Positions 41,527 through 49,838 are shown, counted from the first letter of the stretch. The stretch: DNA of 64,000 nucleotides from Lysobacter sp. TY2-98 (GCF_003367355.1 NZ_CP031413.1:1902921-1966920); one strand, 5' to 3'. The notes: generated from the letters alone by a model not told the origin. Numbers and translations are program-made.

Positions 41527-41739
41527 ATGCAGGTCGTCGACTTCGAACTCGAAGGTGATTTCGTCGAGCTCAACCAGCTGCTGAAACTGGTCGGCCTGTG
41601 CGACAGCGGCGGCGCGGGCAAGCAGCTCGTCGCGAGTGGTGCCGTCAACGTCGACGGCACCGTGGAGCTGCGCAAGACCGCGAAGATCCGCGCCGGCCAG
41701 GTCGTGCGCGTGGGCCACGTCGAAATCCACGTGGCCTGA
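41527..41739 (+). CDS. RNA-binding S4 domain protein (YbcJ-like)
   Basis: A 70-residue protein starting at ATG 41527. It is a stand-alone S4 RNA-binding domain of the YbcJ/RlbA type: ELNQLLKLVGLCDSGGAGKQLVASGAVNVDGTVELRKTAKIRAGQVVRV. Such proteins bind structured RNA and have been tied to ribosome quality control in some bacteria; the function here is open. It follows the DoxX gene and converges on tesA with 3 bp between the stops. Overlapping frames on the same DNA give no alternative with a known fold. Confidence 0.88.
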   Translation: MQVVDFELEGDFVELNQLLKLVGLCDSGGAGKQLVASGAVNVDGTVELRKTAKIRAGQVVRVGHVEIHVA

Positions 41740-41742
41740 AAC

Positions 41743-42417
41743 TCAGCGCAACATCGGCGCCAGTGGGCGCCAGACGTGGTCGAGCAGGCGCGGCTGCACC
41801 GCCGCGGTCGGATGCAGGTTGTCGCGCTGGAATGCGGCGCGGTCGAGCATGATCGGCTCGAGGAAGAACGGCAGCAGCGTGACGCCGTTCGTACGGGCCA
41901 CCGTCGCGTACGCGTTCGCGAAGCCCTCGGTATAGGCACGACCGAGGTTCGGCGGCATGCGCGTGCCGATCACCAGCACCTTCGCGCCCGACGCCTTCGA
42001 CAGCTTCACCATGCGATCGAGGTTGGCCTGCATGTCGCGCACCGGCAGGCCGCGCAGGCCGTCGTTCGCACCGAGTTCGATCACGACCACGCCGGGCTTG
42101 GCACGCGCGAGCGCCGCAGGCAGTCGCGAAAGGCCGCCGGCCGTCGTCTCGCCGCTCACGCTGGCGTTGACCACCGCCCAGCGTGCGTTCGTCGACTTCA
42201 GCCGCTGGTCCAGCAGCGATACCCAGCCCTGGCGTACGTCGATGCCGTACCCCGCCGACAGTGAGTCGCCCATCACCAGCACGGTCTTCGTCGTTGCCGG
42301 CGCGCGCACGGGCGCCTTGGCCTGCACGGGCGCAACCAGTGCCATCGCGACCAGAAGTACCACCCACCAAAGACCCTGTTGAATGCGCGCGCTCACGCCG
42401 TCATATGCCAGTTTCAT
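41743..42417 (-). CDS. tesA: Arylesterase/thioesterase I (TesA, SGNH hydrolase)
   Basis: A periplasmic SGNH-fold esterase that hydrolyses acyl-CoA, aryl esters and lysophospholipids. The ATG at 42417 gives 224 residues with a signal peptide (cleavage near residue 33, VQA). The GDSL block TVLVMGDSLSAGYG holds Ser52, block II Gly near 90 (SGETTAGG), block III GAND at 116-119, and Asp199/His202 in RDNLHPTAA. It is divergent from the ABC transporter pair with 37 bp between the starts. tesA next to ybbA-ybbP is the arrangement of E. coli, so the identity is well supported. Confidence 0.93.
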   Translation of the reverse strand: MKLAYDGVSARIQQGLWWVVLLVAMALVAPVQAKAPVRAPATTKTVLVMGDSLSAGYGIDVRQGWVSLLDQRLKSTNARWAVVNASVSGETTAGGLSRLPAALARAKPGVVVIELGANDGLRGLPVRDMQANLDRMVKLSKASGAKVLVIGTRMPPNLGRAYTEGFANAYATVARTNGVTLLPFFLEPIMLDRAAFQRDNLHPTAAVQPRLLDHVWRPLAPMLR

Positions 42418-42454
42418 GCAGTCCTCCGGCCGGACGCCCGGCCCCTCTGGAGAC

Positions 42455-43186
42455 ATGATGCTCGACGCCACCGTGAACCCCACCGGAAGCCGCACGTCCA
42501 ACGTGCCTTCCGCACTCGTCGCCGAGGGCCTCGGCAAGCACGTGCCCCTGCCCTCCGGCGACCTGGTGATCCTCCGCGACGTCGGCTTCGCGATCGCACC
42601 CGGCGAGGCGGTGGCGATCGTCGGCGCCTCGGGCTCGGGCAAGAGCACCCTGCTCTCCCTGCTGGCCGGGCTGGACGTCCCGTCGAACGGCCGGGTGATG
42701 CTCGACGGCGCGGCGCTGTCCACGCTCGACGAGGACGGCCGCGCGCGCGTCCGTGGCGAGAAGGTCGGCTTCGTGTTCCAGAACTTCCAGCTGCTGCCAT
42801 CGCTCACCGCACTGGAGAACGTGATGCTGCCGCTGGAGCTGCGCGGCGATGCGCAGGCCGAACCACCTGCCCGCGCCATCCTTCAGCGCGTCGGGCTGGG
42901 CGAACGCCTGGGTCACTACCCGCGTCAGCTCTCCGGCGGTGAACAACAGCGCGTCGCGCTTGCGCGTGCATTCGTCACCCGTCCCGGCCTGCTGTTCGCC
43001 GATGAACCCACCGGCAACCTCGACACGCGCACTGGCGCCGCCATCATCGACCTGCTGTTCGAGCTCAACGCGCAGGCCGGCACGACGCTGGTGCTGGTGA
43101 CGCACGACGACGCGCTGGCCGCGCGCTGCAGCCGTCGCCTGCGCCTCGACGCCGGCCGCCTCGTCGACGACTCGGCGACCGCCTGA
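42455..43186 (+). CDS. ABC transporter ATP-binding protein (YbbA-like)
   Basis: A 243-residue ATPase. The start MMLDATVNPTGSRTSN is at 42455, after CTGGAG. Walker A GASGSGKST is at 57-65, the Q loop VFQNFQLLPSL follows, the signature LSGGEQQR is at 159-166 and Walker B LLFADEP at about 179-185. This is the MacB/LolD-type group, which partners FtsX-like permeases. The following permease begins with its ATG overlapping the TGA stop, so they are co-translated. A role in lipoprotein or envelope-related transport is likely for the family but the substrate is unknown. Confidence 0.92.
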   Translation: MMLDATVNPTGSRTSNVPSALVAEGLGKHVPLPSGDLVILRDVGFAIAPGEAVAIVGASGSGKSTLLSLLAGLDVPSNGRVMLDGAALSTLDEDGRARVRGEKVGFVFQNFQLLPSLTALENVMLPLELRGDAQAEPPARAILQRVGLGERLGHYPRQLSGGEQQRVALARAFVTRPGLLFADEPTGNLDTRTGAAIIDLLFELNAQAGTTLVLVTHDDALAARCSRRLRLDAGRLVDDSATA

Positions 43187-45690
43187 TGCCGACCGCGCTC
43201 GTTCTCGCCTGGCGCCAGCTCCGCCGCGACCTGCGCGCGGGCGAAGTGCGCATCCTCCTCGCCGCGATCGTGCTCGCAGTGTTGGCCGTGACCGCCGTCG
43301 GCTTCGTCACCGATCGGGCGGATCGTGCGCTCGCGATCGAAGCGAACCGCCTTGTCGGCGGCGACGCGGTGCTGCGCGGCGATGATCCGCCATCAGCGCG
43401 GCAGCGCGCTGCGTCCCGCGCCGGGGGACTGCGCTCCACCGAGACCCGCGAACTCACGACCATGGCGTCCGTCGGCGAGGGTGACGCACAGCGGCTCAAA
43501 CTCGCCGACCTGCGCGCGCTCGGCGACGGCTTTCCGCTGCGCGGCAACTTCCGTCTCGTCGATGCGAAGGGACGCGAATCCACGGCGACGCACGGCCCCG
43601 CGGCGGGCACGGCGTGGATCACCCGCAACGGCGCGCAGGCGCTGGACGCGAAACTCGGCGACATCGTCACGCTCGGCGATGCGCAATTTCCGATCGCCGC
43701 GATCGTGGCGCAGGAGCCCGATGCGTCGACGGACCTGTTCAACATCGCGCCGCGCGTGCTGATCCCGCTGGGCGACCTCGCACGGACCGGCTTGGTACAG
43801 CCCGGAAGCCGCGTCGCCTACAAGCTCATCGTTGCCGGCGACGCCGGTGCGGTCGAACGCTTCACCGCAGTCGCCAAGTCTTCGCAACTGCGCGGACAGC
43901 GCCTCGACACCATCGGCAGCGCGCGTCCCGAGGTGCGATCGGCATTGGACCGTGCGGGCCGCTTCCTGGGTCTCGCAGCGATGGTGTCGGTGATGCTCGC
44001 TGCGGTCGCGGTCGCGATGGCCGCACGCCGACACAGCGAACGGCATCGCGCGGGTGCCGCGGTGATGCGCGCATTGGGCGCGACGCAGCGACGGATCGTA
44101 GCGATCCACGTCGGCGAATTACTGCTGCTCGGCCTGGGTGCGAGCCTGATCGGTGTCGTGCTCGCGTTCGCGATGCAGTGGGGTGTCGGCATCTGGCTCG
44201 CGCAGAAGCTCGCGATCTCCATTCCGCCGGCGAGTTTCATGCCGGCGCTGCAGGGCCTGATGCTCGGTCTGGTCGTGCTGATCGCATTCGGTGCACCGCC
44301 CGTGCTCGCACTGCGTCGCGTGTCCGCGCTGCGTGTGCTGCGTCGTGACCTCGACGCGGTCGAGCCGAGTGCCTGGCTGGTGGGCGCACTGGGTCTGGCG
44401 GCGCTGGGTGGCCTGCTGTGGTGGAAAGCAGGTTCGGCGACGTTGGGGGTCGCGATGCTGGTCGGTGTCGTTGCGACGCTGGCGGTGCTGGCCCTGCTGG
44501 CGGCCCTTCTGATTGTCGCCGTGCGCGCACTGCGGACGCGCCTGCGCGGCCCGCTCCGTTACGGCCTCGCGAATGTCAGTCGACGTGCCGGCGCCAGCGT
44601 CGCGCAGGTGTGCGCGCTCGGGCTCGGGCTGATGGCGTTGCTGCTGCTCACGTTCGTGCGCACCGACCTGCTCGATCGCTGGCAGCAGTCGCTGTCGGCG
44701 GATGTGCCCAACCGTTTCATCATCAACGTGCAGCCCGAACAGGTCGGCGACGTGCGCGCTTTCATTCGCGGCGAAGGCCTGGAAGCGCCGGTGCTGTTCC
44801 CGATGATCCGCGCGCATCTCGTCAGCCGGAACGGCACGCCTGTCGATCCGAAGACGTATGCCGACGAGGACGCACGACGATTCGCCGAACGCGAATTCAA
44901 TCTCTCGGTCGCCGACAAGCCCGAGGCGAGCAACCGCATCGTCGCCGGGCACTGGTGGACGGGGGTGCCGCGCGCGCCTGAGCTGTCGGTCGAAAAGCGC
45001 TTCGCCGACCGTCTCGGCTGGAAAGTCGGCGACCGCGTCGGCTTCGACGTCGCGGGACAGCCGTTCGAGGCGCGCATCACTTCACTGCGCGAAGTCGACT
45101 GGGAAAGTTTCAAACCCAACTTCTTCGTCGTCGCCTCGCCGCATGCGCTCGATGGCTATTCGGCGAGCTGGATCACCGCCGTGCGCGTGCCGGCATCCCA
45201 GCCGCGCTTCACCGCGCGCATCGTCGACCGCTTCCCCAACCTCACCGTGATCGACGTCGACGCCGTGCTCGCGCAGGTGCGCGCCACTGGCGACCAGGTG
45301 TCGACCGTGGTGCAGGTGGTCTTCTGGTTCTCGCTCGCTGCGGGGGTTTTGGTGCTGATGGCGGCAGTGACGGCGAGCCAGGACGAACGCCTGCTCGAAG
45401 GCGGCGTGATGCGCGTGCTCGGCGCAAAGCGCGGTCAGCTGCGGCTCGCGCAGGCATCGGAGTTCGTCGCGATCGGCCTGCTGTCGGGACTCGTCGCCGC
45501 GGTCGCGGCCTCGGTGCTGTCCGGCGTCGTCGCCACGCGCGTATTCGACCTGCCGTGGCATTTCGATCCCACGCCCGCCATCGCCGGCGCGTTGATCGGC
45601 ACCATCGCTGCACTCATCGCCGGCCTGTGGGCGACCCGCCGCGTGCTGGATGCACCGCCGTCGACGACGTTGCGGGAGTTGCAGGCCTGA
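43186..45690 (+). CDS. ABC transporter permease, FtsX-like (YbbP-like)
   Basis: An 834-residue inner-membrane permease. A transmembrane segment near the start (ILLAAIVLAVLAVTAVGFVTD) precedes a periplasmic domain, then multiple segments centred on about residues 265-380 (LAAMVSVMLAAVAVAMAARR, LLLGLGASLIGVVLAF). A second large domain follows, ending with FtsX-type helices (VFWFSLAAGVLVLMAAVTASQDERLLEGGVMRVLGAKRGQLRLAQ). This duplicated FtsX layout with about ten segments is typical of YbbP. It overlaps the ATPase gene (TGATG-type) and faces tesA across the start region. Export of a lipid or hydrophobic compound is a guess only. Confidence 0.9.
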   Translation: MPTALVLAWRQLRRDLRAGEVRILLAAIVLAVLAVTAVGFVTDRADRALAIEANRLVGGDAVLRGDDPPSARQRAASRAGGLRSTETRELTTMASVGEGDAQRLKLADLRALGDGFPLRGNFRLVDAKGRESTATHGPAAGTAWITRNGAQALDAKLGDIVTLGDAQFPIAAIVAQEPDASTDLFNIAPRVLIPLGDLARTGLVQPGSRVAYKLIVAGDAGAVERFTAVAKSSQLRGQRLDTIGSARPEVRSALDRAGRFLGLAAMVSVMLAAVAVAMAARRHSERHRAGAAVMRALGATQRRIVAIHVGELLLLGLGASLIGVVLAFAMQWGVGIWLAQKLAISIPPASFMPALQGLMLGLVVLIAFGAPPVLALRRVSALRVLRRDLDAVEPSAWLVGALGLAALGGLLWWKAGSATLGVAMLVGVVATLAVLALLAALLIVAVRALRTRLRGPLRYGLANVSRRAGASVAQVCALGLGLMALLLLTFVRTDLLDRWQQSLSADVPNRFIINVQPEQVGDVRAFIRGEGLEAPVLFPMIRAHLVSRNGTPVDPKTYADEDARRFAEREFNLSVADKPEASNRIVAGHWWTGVPRAPELSVEKRFADRLGWKVGDRVGFDVAGQPFEARITSLREVDWESFKPNFFVVASPHALDGYSASWITAVRVPASQPRFTARIVDRFPNLTVIDVDAVLAQVRATGDQVSTVVQVVFWFSLAAGVLVLMAAVTASQDERLLEGGVMRVLGAKRGQLRLAQASEFVAIGLLSGLVAAVAASVLSGVVATRVFDLPWHFDPTPAIAGALIGTIAALIAGLWATRRVLDAPPSTTLRELQA

Positions 45691-45950
45691 GGTCGATTGA
45701 CCCGCCTTCTCCCGGCCGCTAGCGTGGCGGCAGATCGTTTCGGGAAACAGGGAATGTTCCGGATGCCATCGGGCCGCGTCACGGCGACGCCCCGCTTCTC
45801 CCCAGCGATTTCTTTCGCGATCGACCCGGTCGCACAGGTGGCGGTCAGGCGCGACGCGCCCCTTGTTGCGAGGGTGCCGACCTCCGGGATTACCGCAATC
45901 CGTTTCCCGACGGCGAAGCGCCTGTGCTCCCCCGCGACGGGGATCGCAGC
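45691..45950. promoter_or_regulatory. 260-bp leader before the lipoprotein/effector pair
   Basis: No gene is recognised here. The stretch lies between the permease stop and the lipoprotein ATG. It must hold the promoter of the effector/immunity pair unless transcription reads through from the ABC operon. No terminator was seen after the permease, and no convincing -10/-35 pair stands out. Confidence 0.4.
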
Positions 45951-46526
45951 ATGAGGTCGCTCCCGCAACTTCTCGCCTGCGCGCCCTTTCTTCTTGCCTC
46001 AGGATGCCTGCCTGTGCACGACGCGAATTCGTCCAACCTGCCGGTCGTCACCGCAGCAAACGGCCAGCACTTCCGCAACCACACGTTCGGCGCGTACTGC
46101 TACGACACCCGCAGCTGCAGCGTGACGTATGCCGGCATGGAACACGTCGTACCGAGCGAACGCGCCGCGACGCAGGCGTTCACGGGCGACGCCGACATCA
46201 AAGGCTGGGAAGCGAACGCGATCATCGACAGGACGTTCGGCGGCCCCGTCATCGTGCGCTGGACGTCGAAGGACGGCACGCCGCTCGAAACGACGGTCGA
46301 TCTCGATCGCGTCTTCCCCGACCACAGCATCCTTCATCGGGTTCCTGCCGATCAGATTCCCCGGAACGCCGTCATCGGCGACCCGGGAATCATCGTGGTC
46401 GTCGACGACCGTACTGTCGCCGTCTACATGAAGGCGTTCGTCCCGACACGCGAGCCGCAGGTCGCGGGCAACCCTCACAGCAGTTTCCGTGCCGAACCCG
46501 TGCGCGCCTGGTCGCACACCTACTGA
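45951..46526 (+). CDS. Lipoprotein, predicted immunity protein of the adjacent effector
   Basis: A 191-residue lipoprotein. The ATG at 45951 begins MRSLPQLLACAPFLLASGCL; lipobox LLASGC with Cys19 and Leu at +2, which favours outer-membrane sorting. A GTG at 45924 could lengthen the N-terminus. The mature part is beta-rich with two Cys (FGAYCYDTRSCSVTY) and no enzyme motif. It ends 12 bp before an XVIPCD effector. In the X-T4SS systems studied, immunity proteins are lipoproteins in the periplasm encoded beside their effector and often upstream of it. Blocking of a lipid-attacking hydrolase would fit an envelope location. The assignment is inferred from context alone. Confidence 0.72.
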   Translation: MRSLPQLLACAPFLLASGCLPVHDANSSNLPVVTAANGQHFRNHTFGAYCYDTRSCSVTYAGMEHVVPSERAATQAFTGDADIKGWEANAIIDRTFGGPVIVRWTSKDGTPLETTVDLDRVFPDHSILHRVPADQIPRNAVIGDPGIIVVVDDRTVAVYMKAFVPTREPQVAGNPHSSFRAEPVRAWSHTY

Positions 46527-46538
46527 GGCCACGCTTCG

Positions 46539-48125
46539 ATGACGGAACATCACAAGGTTGGCCAGGACGGCATTCTCGAGGACGGTGTGAGCTTCCGCCC
46601 CGCCACGCAGGCGGACATCGAGACCTATCACCGTGCGGAGCAGCAGCTGGCGTCGATGCGCACGCCACGCTTCCTCCCGACGGGAGATGCGAACGCGCGA
46701 CTGTTCGTCGCGTGCTTCGACGGTACCGGGAACGACATGCGCCACGATCCCGAGCACGCTACCGCGGTCGCGCGCGTGTGGCAGGGCGTCGAGGACGCCC
46801 GTCGCCGCGACCCGCGCATCGGCTCGGGGTACGTCGAAGGAATCGGCACGCAGAGCAACGCGGTCATCCGGCTCGCCGATGGCGCTGTCGGGTTCACTTA
46901 CGACGACCGTATCGAGCGCATGTACCGCCTGTTCACCGAAAAGGCGGCGCAGTGGAAAGCGGAGAACCCGAATGTCGAGGTCCGTCTCGCGGACCTCGGC
47001 TTCTCGCGTGGCGCCGAAGAGGCAGCCGCGTTCGCGCGGATCGTGCACGAACGCGGCATCCAGGATCCGCGCGGCCTGCGGCAGGAACGCGGTGAACTGC
47101 ATTACACGCTTCCGCCGTTGGTTCCGCCGGGACGCGTGGCGCAAGCGCTGGACCTCATCGATCCCGTGGGCACCGGAATGCCACGACTCTCGGACCGGCG
47201 GCCACCCGCGTCGGTGATGACCGGTTTCCAGATCGTCGCCGCGGACGAGCGCCGCAATCTGTTCCAGTCGACGAGCATTCTCGATGCGGGCGCATCCGCG
47301 GATGGCCGCTTCCTCTCGGTGACCGTCGCCGGCGCACACTCGAACGTGGGCGACAGCTATCACCACGACGGGCTCGGCACGCTGTCGTACAACCTCGTCG
47401 TCGACTCGCTCAATGGCCTGTCCGACACGCCGCTCGCGCAGAAGCGCGAGCTGCCGGTGGATCCCGGCCGATACGTCATCCACCGCTCCGAAGAAGGCGC
47501 GTTCTTCTATCGCACCTCCGTGTTCGACCGACACGGGGAACGTGGCCGGGTCGATGAGCTCGCGCCTCGCGGCTCGCCGGGCGACCGCTTCCATGCCCAG
47601 CCGCGCGACGAAGCACTCGCGTCGCAGTTCGAATTCCGGCCGGTCGCCATCGAGCGCGTTCCTGCCCAGTCGAACGCGGGCCTGCAGGCCGGTGCGACGC
47701 TGCAATCGGAAGCAGAGCCGGCGATGCGCCCCGCCGACGCCGCATTGCTTGCCCAGGCGCTGGACGGCGTGCATCGCCTCGACGCGCAGTTCGGTCGCAC
47801 GCCCGACGCGGTCAGCGAGCGCGTCGCGACGGCATTGCTTCCGGTCGCGCGCGAGGCCGGGCTCGAACGCATCGACCGCGTCGTGCGGAGCGATGACGGC
47901 CGCCACCTGTTCGCCGTGCAGGGCGAGCTGATCTCACCGACGAATCGATGGGCACGCGTGGACGCATCGATCGCGGCGAACACGCCTGTGGAAACAAGCC
48001 TGCAGGCGCTGCATACGTTGAACATCGAGCTCGATCGGCGACGCGCGCTCGCGCCCGAAACGCCGGAACGTACTGCATCGCAACAGACGCAGACCGCGCC
48101 CCTTCGCACCATCGGCGCGTTCTGA
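46539..48125 (+). CDS. Predicted X-T4SS effector: DUF2235 phospholipase-like hydrolase with C-terminal XVIPCD
   Basis: A 528-residue protein without a signal peptide. Residues of about 50-275 form a DUF2235/Tle1-like alpha/beta hydrolase: FVACFDGTGNDM, nucleophile Ser156 in LGFSRGAEE (GxSxG), Asp208 in LIDPVGTG, and His267 in VAGAHSNVGDSYHH. The C-terminus (about 395-528) is recognised as the XVIPCD, the VirD4-docking domain of X-T4SS substrates: VHRLDAQFGRTPDAV, then GLERIDRVVRSDDGRHLFAVQG, then NTPVETSLQAL, then a Gln-rich tail. The prediction is a bacterial-killing lipase delivered by contact. A lipoprotein gene directly upstream fits its immunity protein. The secretion apparatus lies outside the window. 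Confidence 0.85.
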   Translation: MTEHHKVGQDGILEDGVSFRPATQADIETYHRAEQQLASMRTPRFLPTGDANARLFVACFDGTGNDMRHDPEHATAVARVWQGVEDARRRDPRIGSGYVEGIGTQSNAVIRLADGAVGFTYDDRIERMYRLFTEKAAQWKAENPNVEVRLADLGFSRGAEEAAAFARIVHERGIQDPRGLRQERGELHYTLPPLVPPGRVAQALDLIDPVGTGMPRLSDRRPPASVMTGFQIVAADERRNLFQSTSILDAGASADGRFLSVTVAGAHSNVGDSYHHDGLGTLSYNLVVDSLNGLSDTPLAQKRELPVDPGRYVIHRSEEGAFFYRTSVFDRHGERGRVDELAPRGSPGDRFHAQPRDEALASQFEFRPVAIERVPAQSNAGLQAGATLQSEAEPAMRPADAALLAQALDGVHRLDAQFGRTPDAVSERVATALLPVAREAGLERIDRVVRSDDGRHLFAVQGELISPTNRWARVDASIAANTPVETSLQALHTLNIELDRRRALAPETPERTASQQTQTAPLRTIGAF

Positions 48126-48128
48126 CGC

Positions 48129-48365
48129 TCAGCAGGTCTGCATCGAGATCGCCGAGCGGATCAGCAACGCGTCTTCGCCGCGCGCGATCGCCCAGGCATC
48201 GAGGCCGATGCCGAGTACGAGATTGGGGCTGAGTTGCGCAAGGTCGACTTCGGCCACACCCATGTCGTGGGCGTCGAGCTCGCGGTGTGCGTCGAGTGTG
48301 GCGGCGAGGCGTTCGGCCACGACGTGCATCGTGCCGTCGGTCATCTGGAATGCATGAAGTCGCAT
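48129..48365 (-). CDS. Hypothetical protein, 78 aa, convergent with the effector gene
   Basis: A short protein starting MRLHAFQMTDGTMHVVAERL at 48365, with a weak GAGGC about five bases upstream. It ends ALLIRSAISMQTC. The base composition and third-position GC of the frame look coding-like. The alternation of helix-like segments (AERLAATLDAHRELDA, LSPNLVLGIGLDAWAI) is compatible with a small soluble protein. No family was recognised, and its stop lies 3 bp from the effector stop. It could be a remnant, a small regulator or an unrelated orphan. An internal ATG at residue 8 is an alternative start. Confidence 0.5.
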   Translation of the reverse strand: MRLHAFQMTDGTMHVVAERLAATLDAHRELDAHDMGVAEVDLAQLSPNLVLGIGLDAWAIARGEDALLIRSAISMQTC

Positions 48366-48578
48366 GCATGCCTCGCGGGCGACGCGAGCCGCCGAACGCA
48401 GTCGCAGCGGGCGACCACCGATTCGAGAGCCACCTACGAGGAGTCCCCGGCCGACGACGCCGGGGACTCATGCCTCACAGGAGGCGGCATCCGCACGGGG
48501 GCGGATCTGCGACGGAGAGCCGCCGCGCCATCACGCTGCGCCCACATGCGTTAGCCGTGCGTGAGGGCAAACGCGCAC

Positions 48579-48607
48579 AAAAAACCCCGCGCCAGACGGT
48601 GCGGGGT
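48579..48607 (-). terminator. Intrinsic terminator on the minus strand (left one)
   Basis: Minus-strand sequence ACCCCGC and GCGGGGT pair around a ten-base loop and run straight into TTTTTT. It does not follow any recognised gene within 100 bp. Confidence 0.72.
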
Positions 48608-48720
48608 GGAGAGGAATGTCGCGACCACGGTGATGCAAACCACGATCGCAGGATGTGCGAGCAGCTGTGAGATCGTCGTGATGGCCGCTTGCGACATCGA
48701 CAAAATCGGTGCCGCACTGC

Positions 48721-48751
48721 AAAAAAAAGAAAGCCCCGACAAGGCCGGGGC
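48721..48751 (-). terminator. Intrinsic terminator on the minus strand (right one)
   Basis: GCCCCG and CGGGGC pair around a seven-base loop, followed on the minus strand by CTTTC and an eight-T run. It is 163 bp past the stop of the membrane protein gene at 48915, so it may terminate that gene or a short independent RNA. Confidence 0.75.
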
Positions 48752-48914
48752 AGGCAAGCGTCGTCGCCGCGCGACATCGATGCACTGATGTGCGGGGGCC
48801 GCGGTCGGTGCCGAAGCTTTGCTTGTCGGCGGCCTTGCGGCAAAGGTGCGGCGTCGCGGATTAACCGCTCCTGATTCGAGCGCGCGATGACGGCAGCGCA
48901 TCTGTCGGCCATCG

Positions 48915-49274
48915 TCATGAGGAGGCGTCCGCATCCTCTTCCCAATGGAAGCGGTGCAGCAGTCGATGCGCGATCGGCGCAACGATCAGCCCCGCTGCAA
49001 CGATGAACACCAGCCCCGCGTACAGCGCATAGAAGCCGGCGAAGAGCTTTGCGTGCTCCTCGCTCAGCGTGCCCACCGGCCCCATGCCGCCCAGCAGCAT
49101 CGACGAATTGAGGAACGCGTCGACTGCCGATGTATTCGGCTGAAAGCGCATGAAGCCGGCCATGCCGATGCCTAGCGACAACGCAAGCAGGGCGACTGCG
49201 GCCAGAACGTGGCGGGCCACGCGTTCAAGGAACTGCGCGCGGCTGAGGAGCGGGGTTCGGCGGCTTTCGTACAT
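48915..49274 (-). CDS. Small integral membrane protein, unknown function
   Basis: A 119-residue protein with three hydrophobic segments: VLAAVALLALSLGIGMAGFM, an imperfect middle segment around FLNSSMLLGGMGPVGTL, and YALYAGLVFIVAAGLIVAPIAH. It ends in an acidic tail (HWEEDADASS). No family was recognised, although short membrane proteins of this layout are common. It is divergent from the acetyltransferase gene with 48 bp between starts, so both promoters share this space. The base composition is like that of its neighbours. Confidence 0.7.
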   Translation of the reverse strand: MYESRRTPLLSRAQFLERVARHVLAAVALLALSLGIGMAGFMRFQPNTSAVDAFLNSSMLLGGMGPVGTLSEEHAKLFAGFYALYAGLVFIVAAGLIVAPIAHRLLHRFHWEEDADASS

Positions 49275-49322
49275 GGCGCCGATGCTAGCGCGGCATGATC
49301 GGCCCGCCTACGATCGCGGACC

Positions 49323-49838
49323 ATGGCCGACGAACGCTTCCTGCTGCGCGACGTGCGCGCCGAGGATCACCCCGCCCTGCTTGCGCTCAACGCGGCGTCG
49401 GTCGCGGTGTTGAGCCCGATGGATGCCACGCGGCTCCGGACGCTGCTGGCGCAGTGCGCGCTGTGCCGCGTGGTCGAAGAAGCGGGCGCCGTGCGCGCCT
49501 TCGTGCTCGCGCTTCGCGAAGGTGCGCCCTATGGCAGCGTCAACTACCGGTGGTTCGACGCGCGCTATTCGCGCTTTCTGTATGTCGACCGCGTGGTGGT
49601 CGACGCCCGTACCCGCGGTGCCGGGCTGGGCCAGCGCCTCTATGCCGACGTGTTCGATCGCGCGCGCTGCGACGACGTGCCCTGCGTTACGTGCGAGTTC
49701 GATCTCATTCCACCGAATCCGGCATCCGAGCGATTCCACGCGCGACAGGGCTTCGTCGAAGTGGGGCGGCAGACATTGCCTGGTGGCAAGCAGGTGAGCC
49801 TGCAGGTCGCCGATGTCGCCGCTCAGTCGATGCGGTAG
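49323..49838 (+). CDS. GNAT family N-acetyltransferase
   Basis: A 171-residue acetyltransferase. After RDVRAEDHPALLALN, the central YVDRVVVDARTRGAGLGQRLYADVF holds the acetyl-CoA-binding motif (R-G-A-G-L-G), followed by PCVTCEFDLIPPNPASERFHARQGFVEVGRQ. This resembles the Xanthomonad GNAT proteins with the PPNPASERFH segment. The acceptor is not known. Its 3' end overlaps the exported-protein gene on the other strand by 16 bases (49823-49838), so the two transcripts interfere. Start ATG 49323 gives MADERFLLRDV. Confidence 0.85.
   Translation: MADERFLLRDVRAEDHPALLALNAASVAVLSPMDATRLRTLLAQCALCRVVEEAGAVRAFVLALREGAPYGSVNYRWFDARYSRFLYVDRVVVDARTRGAGLGQRLYADVFDRARCDDVPCVTCEFDLIPPNPASERFHARQGFVEVGRQTLPGGKQVSLQVADVAAQSMR

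Larger units (their letters stand above)
48366..48914. other. 549-bp intergenic region with three strong hairpins
   Basis: No conserved protein gene is seen. From left to right it holds a GAGTCCCCGGC/GCCGGGGACTC hairpin (48441-48469) without a T tract and two minus-strand terminators with T tracts (48579-48607 and 48721-48751). A 48-codon minus-strand frame (48551-48697) runs through the first of them. These terminators imply that one or two short minus-strand transcripts end here; a small RNA or leader is possible. Confidence 0.55.

Noticed and set aside
45999..47906. 635-codon frame opposite the effector and lipoprotein genes
   Set aside because: Antisense to genes with clear motifs; composition not protein-like.
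48551..48697. Possible ilv/thr-type attenuator leader peptide before the left terminator
   Set aside because: No run of regulated-amino-acid codons and no biosynthetic operon downstream; the terminator lies inside the frame.
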